A stretch of DNA of 64,000 nucleotides from Sinorhizobium arboris LMG 14919 (GTDB taxonomy: Bacteria > Pseudomonadota > Alphaproteobacteria > Rhizobiales > Rhizobiaceae): NCBI RefSeq assembly GCF_000427465.1, contig NZ_ATYB01000014.1, positions 62,001-126,000 of the forward strand, written 5' to 3'. Position 1 is the stretch's first letter. Each line of letters starts with the position of its first letter. Position numbers and translations under genes: made by a program. The notes below the pieces were generated by a model, which saw only the letters and a program-made list of their open reading frames with translations, did no database searches and was not told the origin of the DNA. Shown here piece by piece: positions 53,678-61,770 of the stretch.

Positions 53678-53968
53678 ATGCCCTTGAAGCTGCTCAGTGG
53701 AATGATGAAGGCATCGGGAGACGAGGCGCTTCTGATCATGGAAAGAGACGTCGGAGGCGACGAAATCGTTGTCGTCACGAAGGAAGCCCTTCTCGATATC
53801 GCCGATCCGCCTCTCTGCAACGAGTGTCGGCTGCAGCAATACGTCACAGTGTTCAGCGACATCGCGTCCAACAAATTCGATGGCAAGAAGCTCACGTCCG
53901 ATGGGCACGTGGCAGTAACCGCGACTGATGTTTCTGCTTGGAAGGCTCTCCACCCGGACGCGGCTTGA
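53678..53968 (+). CDS. Small conserved-looking hypothetical protein
   Basis: 96 residues; the ATG at 53678 has GGGAGGACGAAA upstream, an excellent ribosome binding site. MPLKLLSGMMKASGDEALLIMERDVGGDEIVVVTKEALLDIADPPLCNECRLQQYVTVFSDIASNKFDGKKL...VTATDVSAW. One CxxC-like Cys pair is spaced CNEC. It reads like the small DUF1488-type proteins but cannot be placed. Downstream of an FNR/FixK-type site and 71 bp upstream of the cytochrome gene. Confidence 0.65.
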   Translation: MPLKLLSGMMKASGDEALLIMERDVGGDEIVVVTKEALLDIADPPLCNECRLQQYVTVFSDIASNKFDGKKLTSDGHVAVTATDVSAWKALHPDAA

Positions 53969-54039
53969 GAGCGTCAATTGCAACGTTAGCCGGTGACGCG
54001 AACGCCGAGTTGCTGGCGAACTCAATGGAAACGGCTGCA

Positions 54040-54357
54040 ATGAAGCGAATATGTGGACTGCAAAGCGCTGTTGCCGTTACTCTCCTTCTGATGGTCACCG
54101 GCGAGAGCGCCGCGGCCGATCGACTCCGCGGCCGCGCCATCGCCCAACGCTGGTGCAGCGAGTGCCACGTCGTTGCACCTGGACAAGTACGCGGCTCGGA
54201 TACTGTTCCGACGTTCGCTCAGATTGGTGAATCGGACCGATTTGACGAGAGAAGCCTTTCGGCATTTCTGGCGACTCCTCACCACTCCCGCATGCCGAAT
54301 CTATCCCTGACACGTACCGAGATTGCCGATCTCGTTGCGTACATAAGGTCGAAATAA
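54040..54357 (+). CDS. Small periplasmic c-type cytochrome
   Basis: 105 residues from the ATG at 54040; 54025 is possible. Signal peptide MKRICGLQSAVAVTLLLMVTGESAAA, then a class I cytochrome c domain with heme motif WCSECH, a Pro/Thr-containing middle and axial Met in PHHSRMPNLSLTRTEIADLVAYIRSK. Likely an electron shuttle or a small respiratory subunit. Its position after an FNR/FixK-type site fits a microaerobic role; no oxidase genes are adjacent. Confidence 0.9.
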   Translation: MKRICGLQSAVAVTLLLMVTGESAAADRLRGRAIAQRWCSECHVVAPGQVRGSDTVPTFAQIGESDRFDERSLSAFLATPHHSRMPNLSLTRTEIADLVAYIRSK

Positions 54358-54399
54358 TCCTGGTCGATCCGTCGCGGATCGACGCTCAACGGGATCTCT

Positions 54400-55233
54400 T
54401 TATAAGCCGTCGCCTTCGCGCGACAGAAATGCATTCAATCGCCGAAGAACGAGCTGCGGAGCTTCGAGATGCGGTAAGTGACCAACGGCGGGCAGCGTCT
54501 CAAACGATGCCTGCGGGATCAGCGCGTGAAGCGCTTTGCCTCGCTCCAGCGGGATCCACGGATCCTCCTCGCCCCAGATGATTTTGACCGGGCAGCGAAT
54601 CTCTGCGAATGCCGGCTCGATTTCGGCGGTGTATCGTTCATCGGCCTGCGCGAATTGCCGGTAGAAACTTGCTCGGCCCTCTTCGGAAAGCCACGGCTCG
54701 ATGAGCTTGTCGAAATCTGCGGAATCGATGTCATTGACCAGCGCTCCGCTGATGTAAGCCGACACGACCGCCTTGTGGATATGCGGTGGCAGGCCCAGAA
54801 AGGCTTCCACGTGGCGACCGACATGATCGAAGAATTCCGAGCCCCATGGGCGCATCGCGACGACATTCATCAGAACGTACCGCTCAAAATCGCAGCCATG
54901 CAGTAAATGCGCGCGCAGCGTCGTCGCTCCGCCCATGTCGTGGGCTACGACGATCGGCTGCTCGAGGGCCCAATGGGCGAGCATCTCGGCGAACACCTCT
55001 CCTTGCACATCGAGAGACGTACGCTGCTCCACGCCTTTGGCGGATCGCCCGTATCCGGGCATATCGTACCAATGGACGCGGTATTGGCCTGCAAGGGCCG
55101 GAATGATCCGGTGCCATGAGAACGAAGACCACGGCCAACCATGAGCCAACACGAGTGCAGGCCCGCTGCCAGTTCGACCCGCAGCGACTCTGCCTGCAGA
55201 TGTTTGCACGGTCTCGTCGAGTTTCCACGACAT
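54400..55233 (-). CDS. Alpha/beta hydrolase with Asp nucleophile (epoxide hydrolase/dehalogenase-like)
   Basis: 277 residues. Oxyanion region LVLAHGWPWSSFSWHRIIPALA, nucleophile elbow VVAHDMGGATT with Asp where esterases have Ser, acid IIWGEEDPWIPLERG and His AVGHLPHLEAP. An Asp nucleophile in HDxGG is the mark of haloalkane/haloacetate dehalogenases and epoxide hydrolases. The cap (about 140-200) would decide between these, and that cannot be done by eye. Convergent with the cytochrome gene. Confidence 0.85.
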   Translation of the reverse strand: MSWKLDETVQTSAGRVAAGRTGSGPALVLAHGWPWSSFSWHRIIPALAGQYRVHWYDMPGYGRSAKGVEQRTSLDVQGEVFAEMLAHWALEQPIVVAHDMGGATTLRAHLLHGCDFERYVLMNVVAMRPWGSEFFDHVGRHVEAFLGLPPHIHKAVVSAYISGALVNDIDSADFDKLIEPWLSEEGRASFYRQFAQADERYTAEIEPAFAEIRCPVKIIWGEEDPWIPLERGKALHALIPQASFETLPAVGHLPHLEAPQLVLRRLNAFLSREGDGL

Positions 55234-55419
55234 CCAGCATCCTCCATGTATTTTTCCCGGTGGTGCCGTCCAGACGAACTGGTTTGCAAGCTTGTCGTTG
55301 GCGCTCCCTCAGTTCGATTGTCTGTGATTGTCCGCCGGCAATCTGTTGAACGGGCCAAAATGGGTACCCACCAAAGGCCAACGCCCGCGCTTCGTGGCGG
55401 CGTTGGCCCTGATAAGCGC

Positions 55420-57033
55420 TTAGCGCGGTTCGCTCGCCAGACCTTTGACAATGGCATAGCAGGCAAGCAACAGAACAATCGTGAAGGGGAAGCCCGTCGA
55501 AACCGCCATCGCCTGCAGCGCCCCCAATCCGCCGCCCAGCAAAAGCGCGATAGCGACGATGCCTTCGAAGCTGGCCCAGAAAACGCGCTGGGCCAACGGT
55601 GCATCGACCTTGCCACCGGCCGTAATCGTATCGATGACCAGTGAGGCCGAGTCCGACGAGGTGACGAAGAATACGATCACCAAACAGATGCCGATGAATG
55701 ACGTGATCGCCTGAAGAGGCAGTGCCTCAAGCATCGAAAACAGTTTCAGTTCCAGCGGCGCCTCGACGACGGCCTGGTAGCCATCGTTGACGATTTGGCT
55801 GATCGCCGTGCCGCCGAACGCCGTCATCCAGAAAACTGAAACGAGCGACGGGATGATGAGAACGCAGACGATGAATTCACGCACGGTGCGGCCACGAGAA
55901 ATGCGAGCGATGAACATGCCGACGAAGGGAGACCAGGATATCCACCAAGCCCAGTAAAACGCAGTCCAACCATCACGGAAACTGTCATCCGTACGGCCAA
56001 ACGGGTTCGAGAGTTCCGGCAGGTACCGCATATATTGATAGAGATTGGTGAAGAAGCCCGAGATGATTGCCCAGGTCGGTCCGACGATCAGCACGAAAAG
56101 TAGAAGCAGCGCGGCCAGTATCATATTGATTTCCGACAGGCGCTTCACCCCCGCATCGAGTCCAGCCACCACGGACGTCAGAGCGACACCGGTGATTGCG
56201 ATGATCAGCAGTATTTTTGAGGCGTCAGTGACCGGCAGGCCGAAAACGTGGTTGAGGCCGGCATTGGCCTGCTCGGCGCCGAAACCCAGCGATGTGGCGA
56301 GGCCAAACAGCGTCGCGAAGACCGCGAGTATGTCGATGATATGGCCGGGCCACCCCCATGTCCGTTCCCCGAAGACCGGGTAGAATATGGAGCGCATCGT
56401 CAGCGGCAAGCCCTTGTTATATGCGAAGATCGCCAGGGAAAGTGCCACTATGGCGTAGATCGCCCAGGGATGCAGGCTCCAATGGAAAATGGTCGCAGCC
56501 ATCCCCAGGTGGCGGGCCGCTACCGCATCGCCGGGCGCGCCGCCAAGTGGTGCCCAGCTATCGGGTGCGCCCGCGTTTTCCGCAACTGATGACGAAAAGT
56601 GCGAGATCGGCTCCGAAACGCCGTAGAACATCAGTCCGATGCCCATCCCGGCAGCAAACAGCATGGCGAACCAACCGGAATATGAATAGTCGGGAACGGC
56701 TTCCTTTCCGCCGATCCGCACTTTGCCATACGGCGAGACAACCAGGAAAAGGCAAAGCAGAACGAAAACGTTGCCGGCGAGAAGAAAGAACCAGTCGAAC
56801 GTTGAGGTCAGCCACTCGCGCAGGCTGTTGAAGATAGCCCCCGCCTGATCCTGAAGGACCAATGTCAGCACGACAAAGGCGACAATTGTCAATCCGGATA
56901 TCATGAAGACCGGATTGTGGACATCCAGACCGAATGGGCCAATCTGCTTGACGATATTGTCCTGGCCGACCTCGTAGTCGGTTTGAATCAGCGTTGAAGC
57001 GCCCTCGGGGGCCGGGATTCCAGCTTCACTCAT
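55420..57033 (-). CDS. BCCT family transporter (betaine/choline/carnitine type)
   Basis: 537 residues, 12 predicted helices. Signature stretches: WFAMLFAAGMGIGLMFYGVSEPISHF and the Trp-rich FYWAWWISWSPFVGMFIARISRGRTVREFI, both diagnostic of BCCT carriers. GMGIG in TM3 is of the sodium-coupled subtype (Gly-x-Gly-x-Gly). The N-terminal tail is ~40 residues and the C-terminal tail is very short (KGLASEPR), so osmotic-sensing tails like those of BetP or BetS are absent. That suggests substrate scavenging rather than osmosensing. Confidence 0.94.
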   Translation of the reverse strand: MSEAGIPAPEGASTLIQTDYEVGQDNIVKQIGPFGLDVHNPVFMISGLTIVAFVVLTLVLQDQAGAIFNSLREWLTSTFDWFFLLAGNVFVLLCLFLVVSPYGKVRIGGKEAVPDYSYSGWFAMLFAAGMGIGLMFYGVSEPISHFSSSVAENAGAPDSWAPLGGAPGDAVAARHLGMAATIFHWSLHPWAIYAIVALSLAIFAYNKGLPLTMRSIFYPVFGERTWGWPGHIIDILAVFATLFGLATSLGFGAEQANAGLNHVFGLPVTDASKILLIIAITGVALTSVVAGLDAGVKRLSEINMILAALLLLFVLIVGPTWAIISGFFTNLYQYMRYLPELSNPFGRTDDSFRDGWTAFYWAWWISWSPFVGMFIARISRGRTVREFIVCVLIIPSLVSVFWMTAFGGTAISQIVNDGYQAVVEAPLELKLFSMLEALPLQAITSFIGICLVIVFFVTSSDSASLVIDTITAGGKVDAPLAQRVFWASFEGIVAIALLLGGGLGALQAMAVSTGFPFTIVLLLACYAIVKGLASEPR

Positions 57034-57827
57034 GTAGCTTATGCTCCTCCAAGTTTAGCGGTGACTTGCTGCGGCCGGCTCCTGACGCAGCGCGTTAGCT
57101 GCGGACCAGAAAAAATGAAAACGCCTTTGCGAAGTGCCAGGCGGGCTCCATTGAGTGGCCCAGACAGTCATCAGCATCGGGAATTTCCGTCGCCGAGACG
57201 ACGAGATCACTTCCTGTGTCCTTGACTGCTTCAATCAGTGCATCGCCGAGATCCGCTGCCGGTCATGCCGGACAATCACTTTTGATCGCCGAAGATGCCA
57301 AGATCGGTGCGCTCATCCGTAGCGAAGGCGGCAGTGTTTCGGCAGCGTTGTGCTCGAGGCATCGGATTCTGCGCACGCGACGCCCAACCTAATACGGAAG
57401 CGTTATAGAGTTTCGCCAGACCTGCCGCTGCCAGCGAGCGCACACTTCGATTTTGCGCTGTGCGTCAGATCAATGGGCATCATTATTTTCGCGCAGATTT
57501 CCCCTCCAGATTATTGCCTTCGAGGCTTATGCTTCGTTCTCAATTGCTGTTGTTGTGTCGCACGGCGGCGATGTTCCACACCGCTCGGAAGATTGCGCCC
57601 CAACGCTGTAAGCGGCTCGGAGGATGAATATGCATGCTAGAAAAAGGTGGGAGTCGTTGCCTCACCGACGACATTCTGAGCAAATGCGACATCCGTCTGC
57701 TTTCCCCATGTCCCGGCGCTGATCCTGCAAAATTCGGTAAGGGCAACAGCGTGGCAGGCTTCCCGCGTCTGATTGACAAACACGTCCATCTGAGTCGAGG
57801 CGAAAATATCCTAGGGATATCAATTGC
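57034..57827. other. Long spacer with a possible stress-protein remnant
   Basis: 794 bp without an intact gene. On the minus strand at about 57258-57109 an open stretch encodes ADLGDALIEAVKDTGSDLVVSATEIPDADDCLGHSMEPAWHFAKAFSFFLVRS and then a stop. It resembles the last strands of a Usp-type domain but has a stop directly upstream and no start, so it may be a decayed gene. The rest shows nothing recognisable and is less GC-rich. Confidence 0.4.
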
Positions 57828-58724
57828 ATGATGCATAGCGATCAAGTGTCTGTCGACGTTGATGTCGCTCGTCAGATGATCTTCGACCAGTTTCCGCGGT
57901 ATCGCTTCGAACAGATCGAACAACTTGATGCGGTCGGAACCGTCAACGCCATCTTCCGGATCGGATCGGAAGCGGCCGCGAGATTTCCGTTACGGATGGG
58001 CGACCCGATCCTATGTGCCAGAATGCTTGCCAACGAAGCGGCAGCCATGGCCGAGCTTGCGGAGCATTGCCCGTTTCCGACACCCAGGCCCGTCGGACTG
58101 GGCCGACCCGGCCCGGCATATCCGATGCCCTGGGCAGTGCAGACGTGGATAGCGGGGGATGTCGCTACCCCAGACGGGCTCGCGGGATCGCGGACATTCG
58201 CGCGTGACCTCGCGACCCTCATTGCATCCCTCCGCGCGGCCGACACCCGTGGCCGGCACTTCGACGGGCACGGTAGGGGCGGCGACCTTCCCGATCACGA
58301 CGACTGGATAGTCGTCTGTTTCGAAAAGAGCGAGGGATTGCTCGACGTTGCTCGGCTCCGTCGGCTATGGGCCCGGCTCCGTGAGCTGCCGCGGCCGGGA
58401 TTCCTCGTCATGAGCCACAGGGATCTCATTCCGCCGAATCTACTCGTGCGCGGCGAGCATCTCGTGGGCGTGCTCGACGGCGGCGGCTTCGGACCGGCCG
58501 ATCCTGCGCTCGATCTGGTGGCCGCGTGGCACCTGCTGGACCACGAGGAGCGCAAGACCGTGCGGAGCCATCTTGAATCGAGCGAGATCGAGTGGAGGCG
58601 CGGGGCGGCGTGGGCGTTCCAGCAGGCGATGGGCCTGGTCTGGTACTACGAGCGCACCAACCCCGGCATGAGCGCCCTCGGCCGCAGCACGCTCCAACGC
58701 CTCCTCGACGACCCCGACATCTGA
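57828..58724 (+). CDS. APH-fold phosphotransferase family protein
   Basis: 298 residues. N-lobe GTVNAIFRIGSEAAARFPLRMGD; catalytic loop VMSHRDLIPPNLLV (H-R-D in place of H-G-D) and metal motif VGVLDGGGFGPADPALDLVAAW. The pattern matches APH-family kinases, including antibiotic kinases and other small-molecule kinases. Substrate unknown. Unrelated at close range to the APH gene at 35060. The 250 bp after it (58725-58974) have no gene. Confidence 0.88.
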   Translation: MMHSDQVSVDVDVARQMIFDQFPRYRFEQIEQLDAVGTVNAIFRIGSEAAARFPLRMGDPILCARMLANEAAAMAELAEHCPFPTPRPVGLGRPGPAYPMPWAVQTWIAGDVATPDGLAGSRTFARDLATLIASLRAADTRGRHFDGHGRGGDLPDHDDWIVVCFEKSEGLLDVARLRRLWARLRELPRPGFLVMSHRDLIPPNLLVRGEHLVGVLDGGGFGPADPALDLVAAWHLLDHEERKTVRSHLESSEIEWRRGAAWAFQQAMGLVWYYERTNPGMSALGRSTLQRLLDDPDI

Positions 58725-58974
58725 GCAGGGCATCTCGAATTGAGCGCCGCCCACAGCCATTCGCGAGCCGATTCGGGACCGCGCGGATCGGAGGGCACCA
58801 GCGCTTCACAGCGCTCGCCGAGGTGACGCAGGATCGCGCCGCCTCCGAAGATCGAGAGGTCTCCATCAGTCAATCACGGCACTTGGCCGAAAGCCCGATG
58901 CAAAATGCTCGTTAGAGACAGGCGGAGTGTCAAAAGGATATGGTGGTCGTTGAAAGCGACATCAGGAGTGGCAC

Positions 58975-59766
58975 GTGTTCTTCGTTCTTTCGAAACTTCT
59001 AGCAGCATTTGCGGTGCTTTCGAACCTGATTGGCTTGGCGGCGGGTGCAGGGCTTGTCGCCTTGGCGCTGCGCCGGAGGAAGCAGGGACTAGGGCTTCTG
59101 ATCACGGCGGTCGTGCTGTTGCTGATCGCTGGCTGGCTTCCGGTTGGCAGCGCAGCTCTTCGCATACTGGAGGACCGGTTCCCATTGCCGGAAATTCCTG
59201 GCGAGGTGGCGGGCATCGTTGTCCTGGGCGGAGAAATTGATACTGACCTCTCGACTGAACGCCACACGGTTGCCCTGAGCAGCGCGGGCGAGCGTCTCAC
59301 CAAGACGGCCGAGCTTAGCCTGGTTTACCCCAAGGCCAGAATCCTGCTCTCAGGGGGAAGTGCGAATTTGCTTTCTTACGAGGCGGAATCGGAGGCCGCA
59401 ATGGCGCGCGACCTGCTGATGCGGATCGGTGTACCGGACAAGCGGATCGAGCTTGAAGAACGCTCGCGGAATACTTGCGAGAATGCTGTCGAGAGTAAGG
59501 CCGTTGCACGTCCGAAGCCCGGCGAGGCATGGCTGCTCGTCACATCTGCCTTTCACATGCCGAGGTCAGTCGCCTGCTTTCGCGCCGCCGGATTTCCAGT
59601 CATTCCATACCCTGTGGGCTACCAGGTGAGGCGATCGGACGTACGACACCTGACGAGCTCGCTCTCGATGGGCTTATATCTCGCCGATCTCGCTGCCCAT
59701 GAGTGGGTGGGACTCGTGGCCTATCACTTCTCCATGAATACCGAGCTTTTCCCCATTGCCCGGTAG
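58975..59766 (+). CDS. YdcF/ElyC-like DUF218 membrane protein
   Basis: 263 residues, start GTG at 58975. Two N-terminal helices (about 5-33 and 38-60) precede a DUF218 domain: GIVVLGGEIDTDLS, ARILLSGGSANLLSYEAESEAAMARDLLMRIGVPDKRIELEERSRNTCENAVES, and WLLVTSAFHMPRSVACFRAAGFPVIPYPVGYQV. ElyC/SanA-type proteins act in envelope or polysaccharide precursor metabolism. It leads into the polysaccharide genes, consistent with such a role. Confidence 0.88.
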   Translation: MFFVLSKLLAAFAVLSNLIGLAAGAGLVALALRRRKQGLGLLITAVVLLLIAGWLPVGSAALRILEDRFPLPEIPGEVAGIVVLGGEIDTDLSTERHTVALSSAGERLTKTAELSLVYPKARILLSGGSANLLSYEAESEAAMARDLLMRIGVPDKRIELEERSRNTCENAVESKAVARPKPGEAWLLVTSAFHMPRSVACFRAAGFPVIPYPVGYQVRRSDVRHLTSSLSMGLYLADLAAHEWVGLVAYHFSMNTELFPIAR

Positions 59767-59805
59767 CTAGAGCTGATCCGCTTTGCTGCCAGGATGGACG
59801 GCGTT

Positions 59806-60510
59806 TTACCGCGATAGCGAATTGTTGAACAGCGTCATCGCCGTCAGGAGCATTATCTTCGCGTCCAGCAAGAGCGACATGTTCGTTATGTAATAGAGGT
59901 CAAATTCAATTTTCTCGACGACTTCGTCCAGTGTCGAAACGTAGCCCTGCTTAACCTGAGCCAATCCGGTCAGGCCCGGAGGTGCGTAATAGCGCAGCTC
60001 GTATTCGGGAATGGTGCTCTCGTAACTGCTCGCCAAAGGCGCCCATTCTGGCCTAGGGCCGATAAGCGTCATCTGACCGAGCAAGATGTTCCAGAGCTGC
60101 GGCAGTTCGTCTAGGTGCGACTGCCGAAGGAAGGCGCCGAGTGGCGTGATCCTGTCATCGTTGCGGCTTGTGGGCCGCGGCGGGCCGTCGGACATGCGCA
60201 TGCTCCGAAGCTTGAAAGCGCGGAACATCCGGCCTTTGAAACCGACGCGATCCTGGACGAGAAAGACGGGACGGCCCATGGTCAGCGCCACGGCTGCCGC
60301 TGCAATGCCGATCAGCAGGAGACTGGCCGGTGCGGTGATGAGGACGAATGCAACATCCACGATGCGTCTGATGAGCAGGTAGCGCATGCGGCGGCCAAGC
60401 GCTGCATCGAGTTGATCGCGATTGGCGAGATGAAGCGGCAAGCGCTCGCACTTGATGTGCTTTTGAAAATGCAGCGATGGTCCATGACGGTGTATATGCC
60501 AAATAGACAT
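59806..60510 (-). CDS. Bacterial sugar transferase (undecaprenyl-phosphate glycosyl-1-phosphate transferase type)
   Basis: 234 residues. One transmembrane helix (about 47-78, IVDVAFVLITAPASLLLIGIAAAAVALT) is followed by the catalytic domain: GRPVFLVQDRVGFKGRMFRAFKLRSMR, TPLGAFLRQSHLDELPQLWNILLGQMTLIGPRPE and PGLTGLAQVKQGY. These are the PglC/WbaP-type monotopic transferase motifs that start lipid-linked glycan synthesis by moving a sugar-1-phosphate to undecaprenyl phosphate. In this locus it probably initiates an exopolysaccharide or O-antigen unit. Confidence 0.94.
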   Translation of the reverse strand: MSIWHIHRHGPSLHFQKHIKCERLPLHLANRDQLDAALGRRMRYLLIRRIVDVAFVLITAPASLLLIGIAAAAVALTMGRPVFLVQDRVGFKGRMFRAFKLRSMRMSDGPPRPTSRNDDRITPLGAFLRQSHLDELPQLWNILLGQMTLIGPRPEWAPLASSYESTIPEYELRYYAPPGLTGLAQVKQGYVSTLDEVVEKIEFDLYYITNMSLLLDAKIMLLTAMTLFNNSLSR

Positions 60511-60759
60511 AGAACCCCCCTGTTAATCGCGGGCAACTTTATTGTGAATGACCCGATGTTGCTCCGCGGCGTAGACGTATTTTTAATATATACGTGATAA
60601 ATGATATAAATATAGATCGCCCATAGGTACTACGTTTGCCATTGCAGTACTTCCAGTGCGCGAGCTGGAATGGCGATCGCAGAGATCGATATCGTGCGTC
60701 TGAAAAGACCCGCGGTTGCAGGAGGCGAGACAATTTGTCGGAAGGAACCACGCGACGGT

Positions 60760-61056
60760 CTACCGACCTCTGCCGGTCTTTGAGCCGTCTTGCGACTGCC
60801 CCGCGCCGGGACCGCCTCGGGACACGCCCTTGCCATGGGAACTGCCGGGGTTCCTTGGATCTGCGCCATTGCCCCAACCGTTGTTGCCTTTAACCTTCCC
60901 GTCGCCCCCAGACTTCGCGATTGCATTTGACGTAAGGCTGGTGGAGAGCAGCATGGTTACGGCAGGAGGTGTCACGACCGCGAAACGACCGCAACTCTTC
61001 AGAAATTTGCGCCGATCTTCGTCGCTCTTTGGCGGTTGGTTCGGGATTTCTGGCAT
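60760..61056 (-). CDS. Small exported protein with twin-arginine signal
   Basis: 98 residues. N-terminus ...SDEDRRKFLKSCGRFAVVTPPAVTMLLSTSLTSNAIA is a twin-arginine signal (RRKFLK). The mature part is Gly/Asn/Ser-rich (SGGDGKVKGNNGWGNGADPRNPGSSHGKG), a composition shared by small rhizobial exported proteins containing NNGWGNG. Function unknown. Two tandem 15-bp repeats lie 68-103 bp upstream of its start. Confidence 0.8.
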   Translation of the reverse strand: MPEIPNQPPKSDEDRRKFLKSCGRFAVVTPPAVTMLLSTSLTSNAIAKSGGDGKVKGNNGWGNGADPRNPGSSHGKGVSRGGPGAGQSQDGSKTGRGR

Positions 61057-61123
61057 GAACGCCTCCCTTCGCGTGCATCGATTGTACGCGGGAAGATTGC
61101 CACTGCAGGACGGCGTTGAAAAT

Positions 61124-61159
61124 ATACAGTACCGTATAATCCTAATACAGTACAGTATA
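61124..61159. promoter_or_regulatory. Tandem 15-bp operator-like repeats, 21-bp period
   Basis: ATACAGTACCGTATA (61124-61138) and ATACAGTACAGTATA (61145-61159) differ at one base and repeat every 21 bp, i.e. on the same helix face. They sit upstream of the minus-strand Tat-signal gene and face the plus-strand membrane-protein gene. The rest of the 357-bp spacer shows nothing else. Confidence 0.6.
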
Positions 61160-61413
61160 CTCCTGGGAACGCCGCAAACATCACGGAACGCCTGCGTGGT
61201 CGGGCGGCGTAATACTGGGATGACTCTGATGTCCGTTAGGGGAGGTGTCTCCGTTGATTTCGCCGGCGGGAGCTACTCGATCGCGGTCGTCCGTTGCGAG
61301 CGAAATCGGCCATTGCGTCCACCCCGCATCCATTGCATCGTGTTCCAGGGTCGAATCTTCAGTGTAGTCGGGTGTCTGTCCTCTGTGGTCAGCAGCACAG
61401 CGAGGCTCGGGTC

Positions 61414-61659
61414 ATGCCAACCTACTGGCTTCTGATAGGGTTTTGCGCTGCAGGCGCACTGGCTGCAGGGTTTCGCCTTCCGGCGATTGCCTGCGTGATT
61501 CTCGCATCGGCCTCCCTTTTCGCCAGCGTGGGCTCCTTGCTTTTCAACCGGCACGGCATCAGCATTGCGTTCATTGGCGCACCTGCCTTTTTCCTGATTT
61601 CATTTTTCCTGGCCGGATGGGTCCTCAATGCAATTCGAAGAACCGGCGGAAGCAACTAG
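61414..61659 (+). CDS. Small hypothetical membrane protein
   Basis: 81 residues from the ATG at 61414: MPTYWLLIGFCAAGALAAGFRLPAIACVILASASLFASVGSLLFNRHGISIAFIGAPAFFLISFFLAGWVLNAIRR. Three hydrophobic helices. No family recognised; located 112 bp before the polymerase gene and possibly co-transcribed with it. Confidence 0.65.
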   Translation: MPTYWLLIGFCAAGALAAGFRLPAIACVILASASLFASVGSLLFNRHGISIAFIGAPAFFLISFFLAGWVLNAIRRTGGSN

Positions 61660-61770
61660 AGCAATTCCGGGAAAAGCGCCTCACGGTTTTCCCTCCGGAA
61701 TTGCCGTGCGACAAAGGGCGTTTGCGGGAATAGCGGGAAGGCTCCAACTCTCGGGCACGGAGCGTCGGCG

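Noticed and set aside
53965..53977. Fifth FNR-like site TTGAGAGCGTCAA near the cytochrome gene
   Set aside because: The half-sites are five, not six, bases apart, so it does not fit the TTGA-N6-TCAA spacing.
57350..57831. Two short plus-strand open frames in the long spacer
   Set aside because: Unusual Cys-rich or low-similarity composition, no ribosome binding site and no domain; treated as non-coding.
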